64,000 nt of DNA from Clostridia bacterium (GCA_017545865.1 JAFWXO010000005.1:28281-92280), one strand, 5' to 3'. Shown: positions 53,369 to 59,590, counted from the stretch's first letter. A program made the numbers and translations. Notes: generated from the sequence alone by a model not told the origin.

Positions 53369-54171
53369 TTACTGTTGTATACGGCGCGCCGGGCGCAGGC
53401 AAAGGCGCGCTGATGACTCACTTTATAAAGGATATTTATAAATCTGAAGGGCGAAAAATTCTTAATAATTGCATAGGAAAAATTCAAGAATACAACGTGG
53501 AGTTTGACAAAGTGCTAAACGCACCGGAAAGAGTGCCTATTTTTAGTGATTACAAGGTTAAATTCCGCGTTGGTTACGAAAAATTCTATGAAACGTATTT
53601 TTTAAACGGTTATTATTTCGGTTTAGAGAACGAAAACGTGCCAGTAATTCACGTTCCGCCGTTCTCAAAGGTGTTTTTAACCGAAGTTCAACGTTATTAT
53701 GACTCGCGAAAGAGTTCAACGCTAAAAGATTTTGTTAGCAGGCTCTACGAAATGCACCGTCACAATAACATTGATATTTTTCTTGACTTGCAACGTCTAA
53801 GCCTTTTAGATCTAAATATCCGTGACCTTGCAAAACGCGTTATTTATATTGAAGAACTTACTCATGAGCTTGACGGCAATAAAATATTGTCGTCAACGTG
53901 GAAATGTAAAGAATTTGCCAGCGCTTCAGATGCCGACCGTTTCTTTAATGACGGCGCTGAAACGTACACTAACGTTGAATACAAGCATTTGGGCAACATA
54001 TTTAACGCTTACGACAGTTTTTCGAATAAAGATAAGTTTATCCCTAAAGGAAAATACACCTATCTTGAACACGATAGAGTGATTGAAGAAAACAAAGAAT
54101 ATTTTAACTTTGCTATGCCTGAGTTTTACCGCAAGGATAAGCCTAAAGACAAAAAGGAGAAAGCATCTTGA
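53365..54171 (+). CDS. Zot-domain ATPase, filamentous phage assembly protein (pI-like)
   Basis: A 268-residue ATPase. Walker A GAPGAGKG at residues 7-14, Walker B FLTEVQRYYDSR at about 104-115, and DIFLDLQRLSLLDLNIRDL further on match the Zot (PF05707) family that drives extrusion of filamentous phages. Unlike Ff pI, no C-terminal membrane span is seen; the tail is charged and Lys-rich. This is the marker gene of inoviruses. Confidence 0.88.
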   Translation: MITVVYGAPGAGKGALMTHFIKDIYKSEGRKILNNCIGKIQEYNVEFDKVLNAPERVPIFSDYKVKFRVGYEKFYETYFLNGYYFGLENENVPVIHVPPFSKVFLTEVQRYYDSRKSSTLKDFVSRLYEMHRHNNIDIFLDLQRLSLLDLNIRDLAKRVIYIEELTHELDGNKILSSTWKCKEFASASDADRFFNDGAETYTNVEYKHLGNIFNAYDSFSNKDKFIPKGKYTYLEHDRVIEENKEYFNFAMPEFYRKDKPKDKKEKAS

Positions 54172-54605
54172 AAGAAATTTACGATTTAAACGAACAATTT
54201 TTCGAACTTTATGCTCGAATTAATGAATACTCTTCAGATATGACAAAACGTCAAACAGATGCAATGACTTCTCGTTTACTTAAACAGTATGAAGTTGAGT
54301 TTAAAAAACTTGAAACTCAAAAGCTTATACGTGATAAGCGTGAAATTTATGAAATTAAGACTCAAAAAGGTTATTATCTTCCAAAACGAAAGTTATTTTT
54401 GTTTAAAAATAAACTTGCAAAACTTATATCTCAAGATATAAAAAACACCGCTAAAGAATATTACGAAAAGTATTTCAATAAAAAAATTGAGTTGCTATCG
54501 CAAGACGGAGAAGAAGTCGAAGACGAAAACGTTATGCAAACTCAAACTGAAGAACAAGAGAACGAGCCGGGCGAAAAAGAAGAAATACCTTTATCAGAAA
54601 CATAA
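54168..54605 (+). CDS. Coiled-coil protein downstream of zot
   Basis: A 145-residue highly charged, largely helical protein with a Glu-rich C-terminus. It starts at a TTG that overlaps the zot stop, with aaaaaggag directly before it, so it is translated together with the ATPase and may work with it. Not recognised. Confidence 0.65.
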   Translation: MKEIYDLNEQFFELYARINEYSSDMTKRQTDAMTSRLLKQYEVEFKKLETQKLIRDKREIYEIKTQKGYYLPKRKLFLFKNKLAKLISQDIKNTAKEYYEKYFNKKIELLSQDGEEVEDENVMQTQTEEQENEPGEKEEIPLSET

Positions 54606-54625
54606 AACTGTTTTGATAAACTTAT

Positions 54626-54668
54626 ACCGGCGCAGAAATTCGAGAAGTATGCCGAATTTCGCGCCGGT
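54626..54668 (+). promoter_or_regulatory. Long stable hairpin after the zot operon
   Basis: Sixteen base pairs with one bulged A: accggcgc-a-gaaattcg pairs with cgaatttc-gcgccggt, loop ten bases. No T-run follows. It may be a terminator of the operon, or part of the replication or packaging region of the phage. Confidence 0.65.
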
Positions 54669-54705
54669 GTTGTTATAGTTACAAATAAAGCTTAATCCTT
54701 TTTTC

Positions 54706-54729
54706 TCGAAAATGGCTTGCCATTTTCGA
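54706..54729 (+). promoter_or_regulatory. Second stable hairpin
   Basis: A perfect 10-bp stem tcgaaaatgg / ccattttcga with loop cttg, 37 bases after the previous one and ahead of the gene at 54760. Confidence 0.6.
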
Positions 54730-54759
54730 AAAATTGTATATACAAATACGGAGAATTTT

Positions 54760-55215
54760 ATGTCAATTTTTAATATTTTCAAACGAAAAAAAACCGCCAA
54801 ACGTGGCGATTTTTATAAAACTACCGATAGTTTTCTCCGTGGTAAAGAAAACGTCGGAAAAAAAAGAACTGTAGTCGTTTACGATAAGCGTAAAGACGAT
54901 GGCGCTCTTGCTGTAAGTAAAATATATTCTAAAGAAGACAAAAACCCTAAAAATTTAATCGATGATTTAACTCTCACACCAAAAAAGCATAAATCTTTAA
55001 AGGAAGAGTCTGCAATAGGAACGAGAGTTCTTTGGGGGGCTAAAAGCGGTAAAGATTTTAAACCTATTTATTCAAGCGATATGCAAAAAGTTAATGACAA
55101 ACTCACACGTTCTGAAAAGAAGAAGTACATAAAAAATGCCGGGGGAAAGGAAGAAAAGCACAAACAAACTTTACGTACTACCGCCGGCAAATGGAAAAAA
55201 CATTTTAAAGAATAA
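54760..55215 (+). CDS. Basic prophage protein of unknown function
   Basis: A 151-residue Lys-rich protein (FNIFKRKKTAKRGDFYK at the start). The ATG at 54760 with acggag upstream is chosen; a longer frame from 54712 would begin inside the hairpin. Separate from the zot operon by two strong hairpins. Not recognised; charge suggests nucleic-acid binding. Confidence 0.6.
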   Translation: MSIFNIFKRKKTAKRGDFYKTTDSFLRGKENVGKKRTVVVYDKRKDDGALAVSKIYSKEDKNPKNLIDDLTLTPKKHKSLKEESAIGTRVLWGAKSGKDFKPIYSSDMQKVNDKLTRSEKKKYIKNAGGKEEKHKQTLRTTAGKWKKHFKE

Positions 55216-55282
55216 AAAAACCGCACCCCCTTTCGGCTGATGCGGGTTGGAACGTGCTCGAGTCAACGTTCCCGCCTAACTA
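55216..55282 (+). terminator. Folded region ending the rightward operon
   Basis: Starts directly after the stop codon. Possible stems are ccgca / tgcgg, gcggg / cccgc and ggaacgt / acgttcc (loop ten bases); the first two exclude each other. Termination is plausible but there is no T-run. Confidence 0.4.
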
Positions 55283-55342
55283 GCAATATTATTATATGCT
55301 ATTTTAATAATTTTGTCAACTATTTATGCAAATTTAATTTAA

Positions 55343-55442
55343 ATGGCTGTTTTAGTCCGAAAATGTCTTCCTGGTATCGATTGCGCCGAGCAAAAACGGA
55401 CGGAAACTGTCCGTTTTGATATTCAGAACGGCGCTAACGTCA
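55343..55442 (+). repeat. Four-copy structured element, copy B
   Basis: Copy B lies between the rightward structural block and the converging repressor gene at 55456. It shares ggctgttttagtccgaaaa with copy C, the hairpin (55393-55417) with all copies, and cggcgctaacgtc with copies A and D. A TAG triplet again starts the core, though no clear gene ends there. The middle stretch (ttgcgccgagc) differs from A and C. Confidence 0.82.
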
Positions 55443-55455
55443 AATAAAAACGGAC

Positions 55456-55665
55456 TTATATCTTCGTACCGTCGGGAAACTCGAAGCCAAAAACGTATTT
55501 ACCGCCGAGAACTTCTGCTATTTTAGATAATTCTTCAGGCGAAAACTTACAAACCTTTAACCTTGAATTAAACGTGGCTGGCGTAACTTCCAAAGCACGT
55601 GCTAACGTTGCTTGAGATATTCCAGCGTATGTGCAAGCCATTTCTATTTTTTTTCGTAAATCCAT
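55456..55665 (-). CDS. Small XRE-family regulator A
   Basis: A 69-residue protein with helix-turn-helix GISQATLARALEVTPATFNSRL and a C-terminal strand YVFGFEFPDGTKI shared with its neighbour. Site aaggatg before the ATG. The pair share about half of their residues and probably arose by duplication. Confidence 0.8.
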   Translation of the reverse strand: MDLRKKIEMACTYAGISQATLARALEVTPATFNSRLKVCKFSPEELSKIAEVLGGKYVFGFEFPDGTKI

Positions 55666-55686
55666 AACACAACATCCTTATAAAAA

Positions 55687-55896
55687 CTAAATCTCCGTAC
55701 CGTCAGGAAACTTAAAACCGTAAACATATTCTCCGCCGAGAATATTAGCAATCAATGATAGTTCATCATTTGTTAAAGTTTCACGTTTAATTTTATTATT
55801 AAGGTTTGAGGCAGTTTGCCCCATTTGTCTTGCTAATTCACGTTGACTAATCCCTTTGTAAGATAAAGCCATTTTAATTTTTTGTTCAATTGTCAT
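55687..55896 (-). CDS. Small XRE-family regulator B
   Basis: A 69-residue protein with GISQRELARQMGQTASNLNNKI and the same C-terminal EYVYGFKFPDGTEI. The ATG at 55896 is fixed by aggagg upstream. It is the first gene behind the leftward promoter of the second switch and likely represses both promoters there. Confidence 0.85.
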   Translation of the reverse strand: MTIEQKIKMALSYKGISQRELARQMGQTASNLNNKIKRETLTNDELSLIANILGGEYVYGFKFPDGTEI

Positions 55897-55917
55897 ATAA
55901 ATATTCCTCCTATATTT

Positions 55918-55946
55918 AATATACATTAAAAAGTGTATTATGTCAA
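55918..55946 (-). promoter_or_regulatory. Leftward promoter of the second switch, with operator
   Basis: On the minus strand TTGACA (55946-55941), 17 bp, TATATT (55923-55918). The spacer and -10 hold the operator atacattaaaaagtgtat at 55921-55938, an imperfect inverted repeat (tacattn / gtgta). Confidence 0.75.
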
Positions 55947-56008
55947 CTTAAAAATATATACTATACACGAAATAGTAAAAAATTTTTATTAAAAAATCAA
56001 TTAAACAG

Positions 56009-56037
56009 TTGACAATGTACATTAAACGGTGTATATT
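56009..56037 (+). promoter_or_regulatory. Rightward promoter of the second switch, with operator
   Basis: TTGACA (56009-56014), 17 bp, TATATT (56032-56037), the same boxes and spacing as the leftward promoter. The operator gtacattaaacggtgtat lies at 56017-56034 and shares the tacattaaa and gtgtat ends with the left one. Confidence 0.8.
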
Positions 56038-56093
56038 GTATTTGTAATCAAGTTGCAACGGTATTACAAAAATACAATTTTAGGAGTAGGAAA

Positions 56094-56237
56094 ATGACAA
56101 AGTACGAGAAAGATTTTGAAGAAGTTGTCGCATTACTTAATACGTTAATTAGCGATTTAGTACACGTTGTCAGAGTTGTAAGTATCAAATTAGATGATTA
56201 TGAGAATTATAAAAAAAATTTCAAGGTAATTAAATGA
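56094..56237 (+). CDS. 47-residue helical protein behind the second switch
   Basis: MTKYEKDFEEVVALLNTLIS and further helix with many Val and Leu; probably a short coiled coil. Ribosome site taggag before the ATG; the stop overlaps the next small frame in an ATGA junction. Function unknown. Confidence 0.55.
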   Translation: MTKYEKDFEEVVALLNTLISDLVHVVRVVSIKLDDYENYKKNFKVIK

Positions 56238-56296
56238 AAAAATCAAATTCTAAACAATCTAATATTTTGCAAATTTTATTCAAAGGGCTGTTTTAG
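56234..56296 (+). CDS. 20-residue ORF ending in element C
   Basis: MKKSNSKQSNILQILFKGLF, coupled to the previous frame by ATGA overlap. Its last codons and TAG stop are ggctgttttag, the 5' edge shared by elements B and C, so the element has supplied the stop. Confidence 0.4.
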   Translation: MKKSNSKQSNILQILFKGLF

Positions 56297-56375
56297 TCCG
56301 AAAACGTCTTCCTGGTATCGAAGCTGCAGAGATAAAACGGACGGAAACTGTCCGTTTTTCCTTAAGGACGGCAAA
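56285..56375 (+). repeat. Four-copy structured element, copy C
   Basis: Almost identical to copy A over the first 65 bases. The hairpin is at 56334-56358 and the 5' gtccg at 56296-56300. It lacks the gctaacgt end of the other copies and runs into aaaattactaaaggaaaatt. It lies 34 bases before the tandem winged-helix gene, so it forms the leader of that gene. Confidence 0.85.
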
Positions 56376-56408
56376 ATTACTAAAGGAAAATTAAAGGGAA
56401 AAATAAAA

Positions 56409-57233
56409 ATGAAATACTTAAAATCTGAACTTAATGAAACGAGAAACTTTAAAAACCTATTAGTTGAATACGTTCCGTATCCGCTTGGGTTTTCTCTCAA
56501 ACATAATTTATCGCATACTCAAACGTTGTTGTATGCGATAATTTCGCATTATTCGAAATTTGAATACGGAGCGTTCACCGGTTCTATAAGGACTTTGCAA
56601 GTAATGCTCAACGCTTCACGTTCTGCAGTTGAAACAAATCTTAAGGTTCTTATTGATCGTAAATTCATAGATAAAAAAGACGTTAACGGTCGCGCTTATT
56701 ACAAAGACAACGTAAGCGAAAAACCGTCTAAACGCGCCTTATACGTCGCTTATCCGTTAAGTTTTGCTGTTAAATTTAATTTATCTCATACACAGACGTT
56801 ATTGTATGCGATTATTGCGCATTATAGCCGTTCAAAATATAAGGCATACACTGGCTCGCTAAATACTCTGCAAGACTATCTTAACTGCTCGCGCGGAAAC
56901 GTAAATAATAACCTTATAACGCTTATTAAACGGGGGTTTATACTCAAGTATAAAGACGAGTCGGCAAACGTTACTTTCGTTGATGGCCTGAGCCATAAAC
57001 CCGGCAAAACCGAGAAAGAACTTGAGATTAACGCGCTTTGGGTTTCCGAACACAGTCTCACGCGTGAGAAAACGGGGCGTTCAGCGCGTAAAAAGGGTTT
57101 AACGGTACTTAGTTCAACAACACCCCAAAACGAGCGTTTAGGGGCGCATTTTGCAAACGAGCGACCACACGACCCGAAACAAAGAGAAAAACTTATTGAA
57201 CATTTTAATAATTATAAGGTTGACGACGAATAA
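56409..57233 (+). CDS. Tandem winged-helix protein, candidate replication initiator
   Basis: A 274-residue protein made of two copies of a winged-helix module: residues 24-87 and 115-178 share YPL-F, NLSHTQTLLYAII-HYS, TGS--TLQ--LN-SR and N--LI-R-FI. The module resembles HTH_36-type domains of plasmid and phage replication proteins. The C-terminal 90 residues are basic and low-complexity. No HUH nuclease motif is present. It follows the second switch and is bracketed by elements C and D. Confidence 0.65.
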   Translation: MKYLKSELNETRNFKNLLVEYVPYPLGFSLKHNLSHTQTLLYAIISHYSKFEYGAFTGSIRTLQVMLNASRSAVETNLKVLIDRKFIDKKDVNGRAYYKDNVSEKPSKRALYVAYPLSFAVKFNLSHTQTLLYAIIAHYSRSKYKAYTGSLNTLQDYLNCSRGNVNNNLITLIKRGFILKYKDESANVTFVDGLSHKPGKTEKELEINALWVSEHSLTREKTGRSARKKGLTVLSSTTPQNERLGAHFANERPHDPKQREKLIEHFNNYKVDDE

Positions 57234-57324
57234 TAAGTCCGTTACAGCCCGACGTTGCCGGGAATCGAAGACGAAAAACGGACGGAAACTGTCCGTTTTT
57301 GCTTAAGTTCGGCGCTAACGTCAA
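57234..57324 (+). repeat. Four-copy structured element, copy D
   Basis: Starts one base after the TAA stop of the winged-helix gene. It has gtccgtt at 57237-57243, the hairpin at 57275-57299, and ttcggcgctaacgtc at the end. The 5' part is the most divergent (cccgacgttgccggg, itself a small hairpin), yet gtccgtt can pair over 7 bp with aacggac of the hairpin arm. gacgtt (57251-57256) can also pair with aacgtc (57318-57323). Confidence 0.82.
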
Positions 57325-57338
57325 AAATTATTGTACTA

Positions 57339-57368
57339 AAAAAGGCGAAATTTACAATTCGCCTTTTT
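57339..57368 (+). terminator. Terminator of the winged-helix operon
   Basis: An 11-bp hairpin (aaaaaggcgaa / ttcgccttttt) with a short T-run. Confidence 0.82.
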
Positions 57369-57409
57369 AAATTGCGGAAAATTTTCGATAACTGCTTATA
57401 TTTTTGAAA

Positions 57410-57485
57410 ATTTACTGTACAAATAAAAACATTATTTGTTAAAAAAACGGTATTACGCGTAGTTCGTTGATTTTGTACAGTAAAT
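57410..57485. repeat. 14-bp perfect inverted repeat near attR
   Basis: atttactgtacaaa at 57410-57423 and its exact complement tttgtacagtaaat at 57472-57485, 48 bases apart, in a noncoding AT-rich stretch. Candidate replication-initiator or integrase/excisionase binding sites. Confidence 0.6.
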
Positions 57486-57788
57486 ACAAAAGGTTAATAA
57501 GATTTTAAGATATTATTATCACGCGCGAGCGCGTGTGAAAAGGGCGCGAATAAACTTTAAATGAAAATAACCGTACGGCTCGCGTTACGGTTTCCTTTTT
57601 GAATTATAATTGGGCGCGACGTGCTTAACGTCGTATACGTACGTATAGCACGCGAAACGGTTCATATTTTAACTCAGATAAAGGGAATTTATACAATAAA
57701 CTTGCAGTTTTTAAAACAAAATTGGGGAATAAATAAGGGGAAAAACGCTAAAAAAACGGCTTAATCTCGAATATTTTAAATTTACTAT
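57486..57788. other. Noncoding dyad-rich arm before attR
   Basis: No gene is seen. It holds a hairpin cacgcgc-ga-gcgcgtg (57529-57544), a terminator-like hairpin aaccgta / tacggtt followed by tccttttt (57569-57600), a 14-bp palindrome tatacgtacgtata (57634-57647) enclosed by cgtgct / agcacg, and two gggga repeats at 57724 and 57737 that resemble those inside attL. Confidence 0.5.
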
Positions 57789-57816
57789 TGGGTTCGAATC
57801 CCACCGCTTCCGCCAA
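57789..57816. repeat. attR: right 28-bp attachment repeat
   Basis: The second copy of the 28-bp core, 13749 bases from attL. The flanking bases differ on both sides (t versus g before, g versus a after), which sets the limits of the core. Confidence 0.92.
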
Positions 57817-57818
57817 GC

Positions 57819-57851
57819 AAAAGTCTATACCATTTAGGTATGGGCTTTTTG
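57819..57851 (+). terminator. Displaced terminator of tRNA-Ser
   Basis: A 13-bp stem with two G-T pairs (aaaagtctatacc / ggtatgggctttt) starting two bases after attR. In the unintegrated chromosome it would follow the tRNA directly. Confidence 0.75.
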
Positions 57852-57860
57852 CTTGCACGG

Positions 57861-57940
57861 TGGGTTCGAACGGTTCGGCGCTTGCGTCAGCCGAGGGCTC
57901 ACACTTGTGGGAAACGGCTGTATCCCACCGCTTCCGCCAA
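57861..57940. repeat. Split third copy of the attachment core
   Basis: tgggttcgaa at 57861-57870 and tcccaccgcttccgccaa at 57923-57940 are the two parts of the 28-bp core, separated by about 52 bases. The outer cggtggg and cccaccg can pair, and cagccg / cggctg inside the insert can pair. It lacks the rest of a tRNA, so it is read as a scar of an earlier integration event. Confidence 0.6.
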
Positions 57941-57946
57941 AAAAAA

Positions 57947-57973
57947 AGAGATAGGCGAAATCCTATCTCTTTC
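57947..57973 (+). terminator. Terminator after the att scar
   Basis: Hairpin agagatagg / cctatctct, loop cgaaat, with t-rich tail. It would be the tRNA-like terminator of the older att copy. Confidence 0.7.
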
Positions 57974-57982
57974 TTGTTATAG

Positions 57983-58009
57983 AAAACCGCTCGAAAATCG
58001 AGCGGTTTT
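57983..58009. terminator. Terminator of the chromosomal XRE gene
   Basis: A 12-bp hairpin aaaaccgctcga / tcgagcggtttt, loop aaa, with T-runs in both directions. Confidence 0.85.
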
Positions 58010-58214
58010 AAAATTTTATATCTTCAATCAATTCTTCAAAAGTTATATCAAAAACTTTGAGCATCTTTATAATGTTGTATAGCGACGGCTCTACTTTGTT
58101 GCACTCCCACTCGCTTACCCTTTGCTGAGTGGTTTGCATTTTCCCAGCAAATTCACTTTGGCTTAAATTCTTTTGCCGTCTTAATAATTTTAAATTATCT
58201 CCAAACGTTTTCAT
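58008..58214 (-). CDS. XRE-family repressor outside the prophage
   Basis: A 68-residue repressor with helix-turn-helix NLSQSEFAGKMQTTQQRVSEWEC. It lies beyond attR, so it is chromosomal or left from another element. The only thing it faces is a promoter with matching operators that makes a short untranslated RNA. Confidence 0.85.
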   Translation of the reverse strand: MKTFGDNLKLLRRQKNLSQSEFAGKMQTTQQRVSEWECNKVEPSLYNIIKMLKVFDITFEELIEDIKF

Positions 58215-58225
58215 AATTTAATGTT

Positions 58226-58276
58226 ACACTAAATTAAGTGTTTTTATTTGACTTACACTAAAATTAGTGTTATAAT
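58226..58276 (+). promoter_or_regulatory. Promoter with two operators, facing the XRE gene
   Basis: TTGACT (58248-58253), 17 bp, TATAAT (58271-58276). The spacer is exactly filled by acactaaaattagtgt (58255-58270, perfect palindrome); a second near-palindrome acactaaattaagtgt is at 58226-58241, 29 bp away and next to the XRE start. Occupancy of the right site would block the promoter. Confidence 0.8.
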
Positions 58277-58282
58277 CAACAT

Positions 58283-58396
58283 GCGGAGCGCCAACCGTTT
58301 TTTCTCTTGTAACGTTACTTTTTAATCTTTTTTTGCAATTTTGCATTTTCGCGAACTTTGGCGCGGGTTGGTATTAAACCAGCCCTTTTTTATTTT
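58283..58396 (+). ncRNA. Candidate XRE-controlled small RNA
   Basis: From the predicted start (about 58283) to the terminator at 58365-58396 the transcript is about 110 nt. It has a long-range stem gcgccaa (58288-58294) with ttggcgc (58358-58364), then the terminator gggttggt / accagccc with a T-run. The region between is U-rich and unpaired. A 14-codon frame from 58281 has no ribosome site, so it is read as noncoding. Confidence 0.55.
58365..58396 (+). terminator. Terminator of the candidate small RNA
   Basis: 8-bp stem with one G-T pair, loop attaa, T6 tract after it. Confidence 0.82.
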
Positions 58397-58441
58397 AAAT
58401 TTTCTATTGACTTTAATATAATTAAAGTTTAAACTAAACGT

Positions 58442-59590
58442 ATGGAAAAAATTGAGTTGTTTAATGAGATTGATAAACTTTTACCAAAGTACGTTGAAGT
58501 CTTAAAAGAAATCACGGAAATTGAAAGCCCCACAAATTGTAAAGAAGGGGTTGACAAGGTTTTAGACTGCATTTTTGATAAAGCAAAAGACCTTTCACTT
58601 GAAACGGAAAGATGCAAGCAAGAAATATCGGGCGACGTTGGCTCGGTTATTCTTAACCCTACCGCCAAGTTAGAGCCCGTTGTTTTTTCGGCGCACATGG
58701 ATACCGTGCACCCTATCGGCACGATTAACGTTAACCCCGTTAGAATTGTTGGAGATTTGATTTACGGCCCCGGCGTTTACGATTGCAAAGGCGGAATAGT
58801 TTCTTCCCTACTTGCAATAGAAGCGCTTAAAAACGTTGGATACACTAAAAGACCTATAAAACTCGTTTTGCAAAGCGATGAAGAAAACAGTAGCGTTTTC
58901 TCAAACAAGAAAACGGTTGAATATATGGCAAAGGCTTCAAAAGGCGCAATCGCTTTTTTAAATGCGGAAGGATACGTTAAAGGTCACGTTACGACCGAGA
59001 GAAAAGGAATTATTCGTTACGAGTTTAAAGTTAGCGGTGTTGCGGCGCACTCGGCTTACGCTTATAACGGGGCAAACGCCATTGAAGAAGCATCGTATAA
59101 AATTTGTAAACTTCAAAAGTTTAAAGATAAAGAAGGCATTACTTGCAACGTTGGAGTTATCAACGGTGGAACTGTTGCAAACACCGTGCCCGACACTTGC
59201 GTTTTCGTTGCGGATATTCGCTTTAAAACTCAAGCGGAACTTGAAAAGGTTAAGCGTGAAGTTCAAAAGATTAACGATGAAATTACCGTAGAAAACACTT
59301 CTTCCACGATAAAAATAGTAAGTTTTAGACCTTCAATGGAAAAACTTGATAGAAACTATCAACTTTTTGATAAAGCAAACGCTATTTTTGAAAAGAACGG
59401 GCTTGAAAGACTAAAACCGAGATGCGCCTTAGGCGGATCTGACGCGGCAGATATGTCAACTTACGGCATCCCCACTTTAGATAGCCTTGGCATTATGGGC
59501 GAAGGCATGCACGCCGTTGACGAGCGCGCCTACGTTAGTTCGCTTGTAACTTCTGCTAAAATGCTTGCTATTATCGCTATGAAAATATAA
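58442..59590 (+). CDS. M20-family metallopeptidase
   Basis: A 382-residue dizinc peptidase/deacylase. Metal motifs: FSAHMDTVHPIG, GPGVYDCKGG and SDEENSS; the lid domain begins TTERKGIIRYEFKVSGVAAHSAY; LGGSDAADMS follows. Typical substrates are dipeptides or acylated amino acids. A TTGACT-17-TAAACT promoter (58407-58435) would start the message at the ATG, and there is no Shine-Dalgarno sequence, so it may be leaderless. Confidence 0.88.
   Translation: MEKIELFNEIDKLLPKYVEVLKEITEIESPTNCKEGVDKVLDCIFDKAKDLSLETERCKQEISGDVGSVILNPTAKLEPVVFSAHMDTVHPIGTINVNPVRIVGDLIYGPGVYDCKGGIVSSLLAIEALKNVGYTKRPIKLVLQSDEENSSVFSNKKTVEYMAKASKGAIAFLNAEGYVKGHVTTERKGIIRYEFKVSGVAAHSAYAYNGANAIEEASYKICKLQKFKDKEGITCNVGVINGGTVANTVPDTCVFVADIRFKTQAELEKVKREVQKINDEITVENTSSTIKIVSFRPSMEKLDRNYQLFDKANAIFEKNGLERLKPRCALGGSDAADMSTYGIPTLDSLGIMGEGMHAVDERAYVSSLVTSAKMLAIIAMKI

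Larger units (their letters stand above)
44040..57816. mobile_element. Inovirus-like prophage integrated at tRNA-Ser
   Basis: The element is defined by the 28-bp direct repeats and a tyrosine integrase next to attL. It has a leftward integrase-repressor block (44.2-47.0 kb), a rightward block with methylase, small genes, secreted proteins and a Zot ATPase (47.1-55.2 kb), a second switch (55.5-56.0 kb) and a tandem winged-helix gene (56.4-57.2 kb). Size, Zot ATPase and gene order fit filamentous phages. There is no terminase, portal, tail, lysin or holin gene, and no secretin, as expected without an outer membrane. Confidence 0.8.

Noticed and set aside
57861-57940. A second tRNA-Ser gene with an intron-like insert
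   Set aside because: Only the T-arm and acceptor end are present; there is no D arm or anticodon arm upstream, only a terminator.
57788-58082. Two open frames of 64 and 80 codons across attR and the scar
   Set aside because: They run through att repeats and terminators, have no ribosome site and no protein-like composition.
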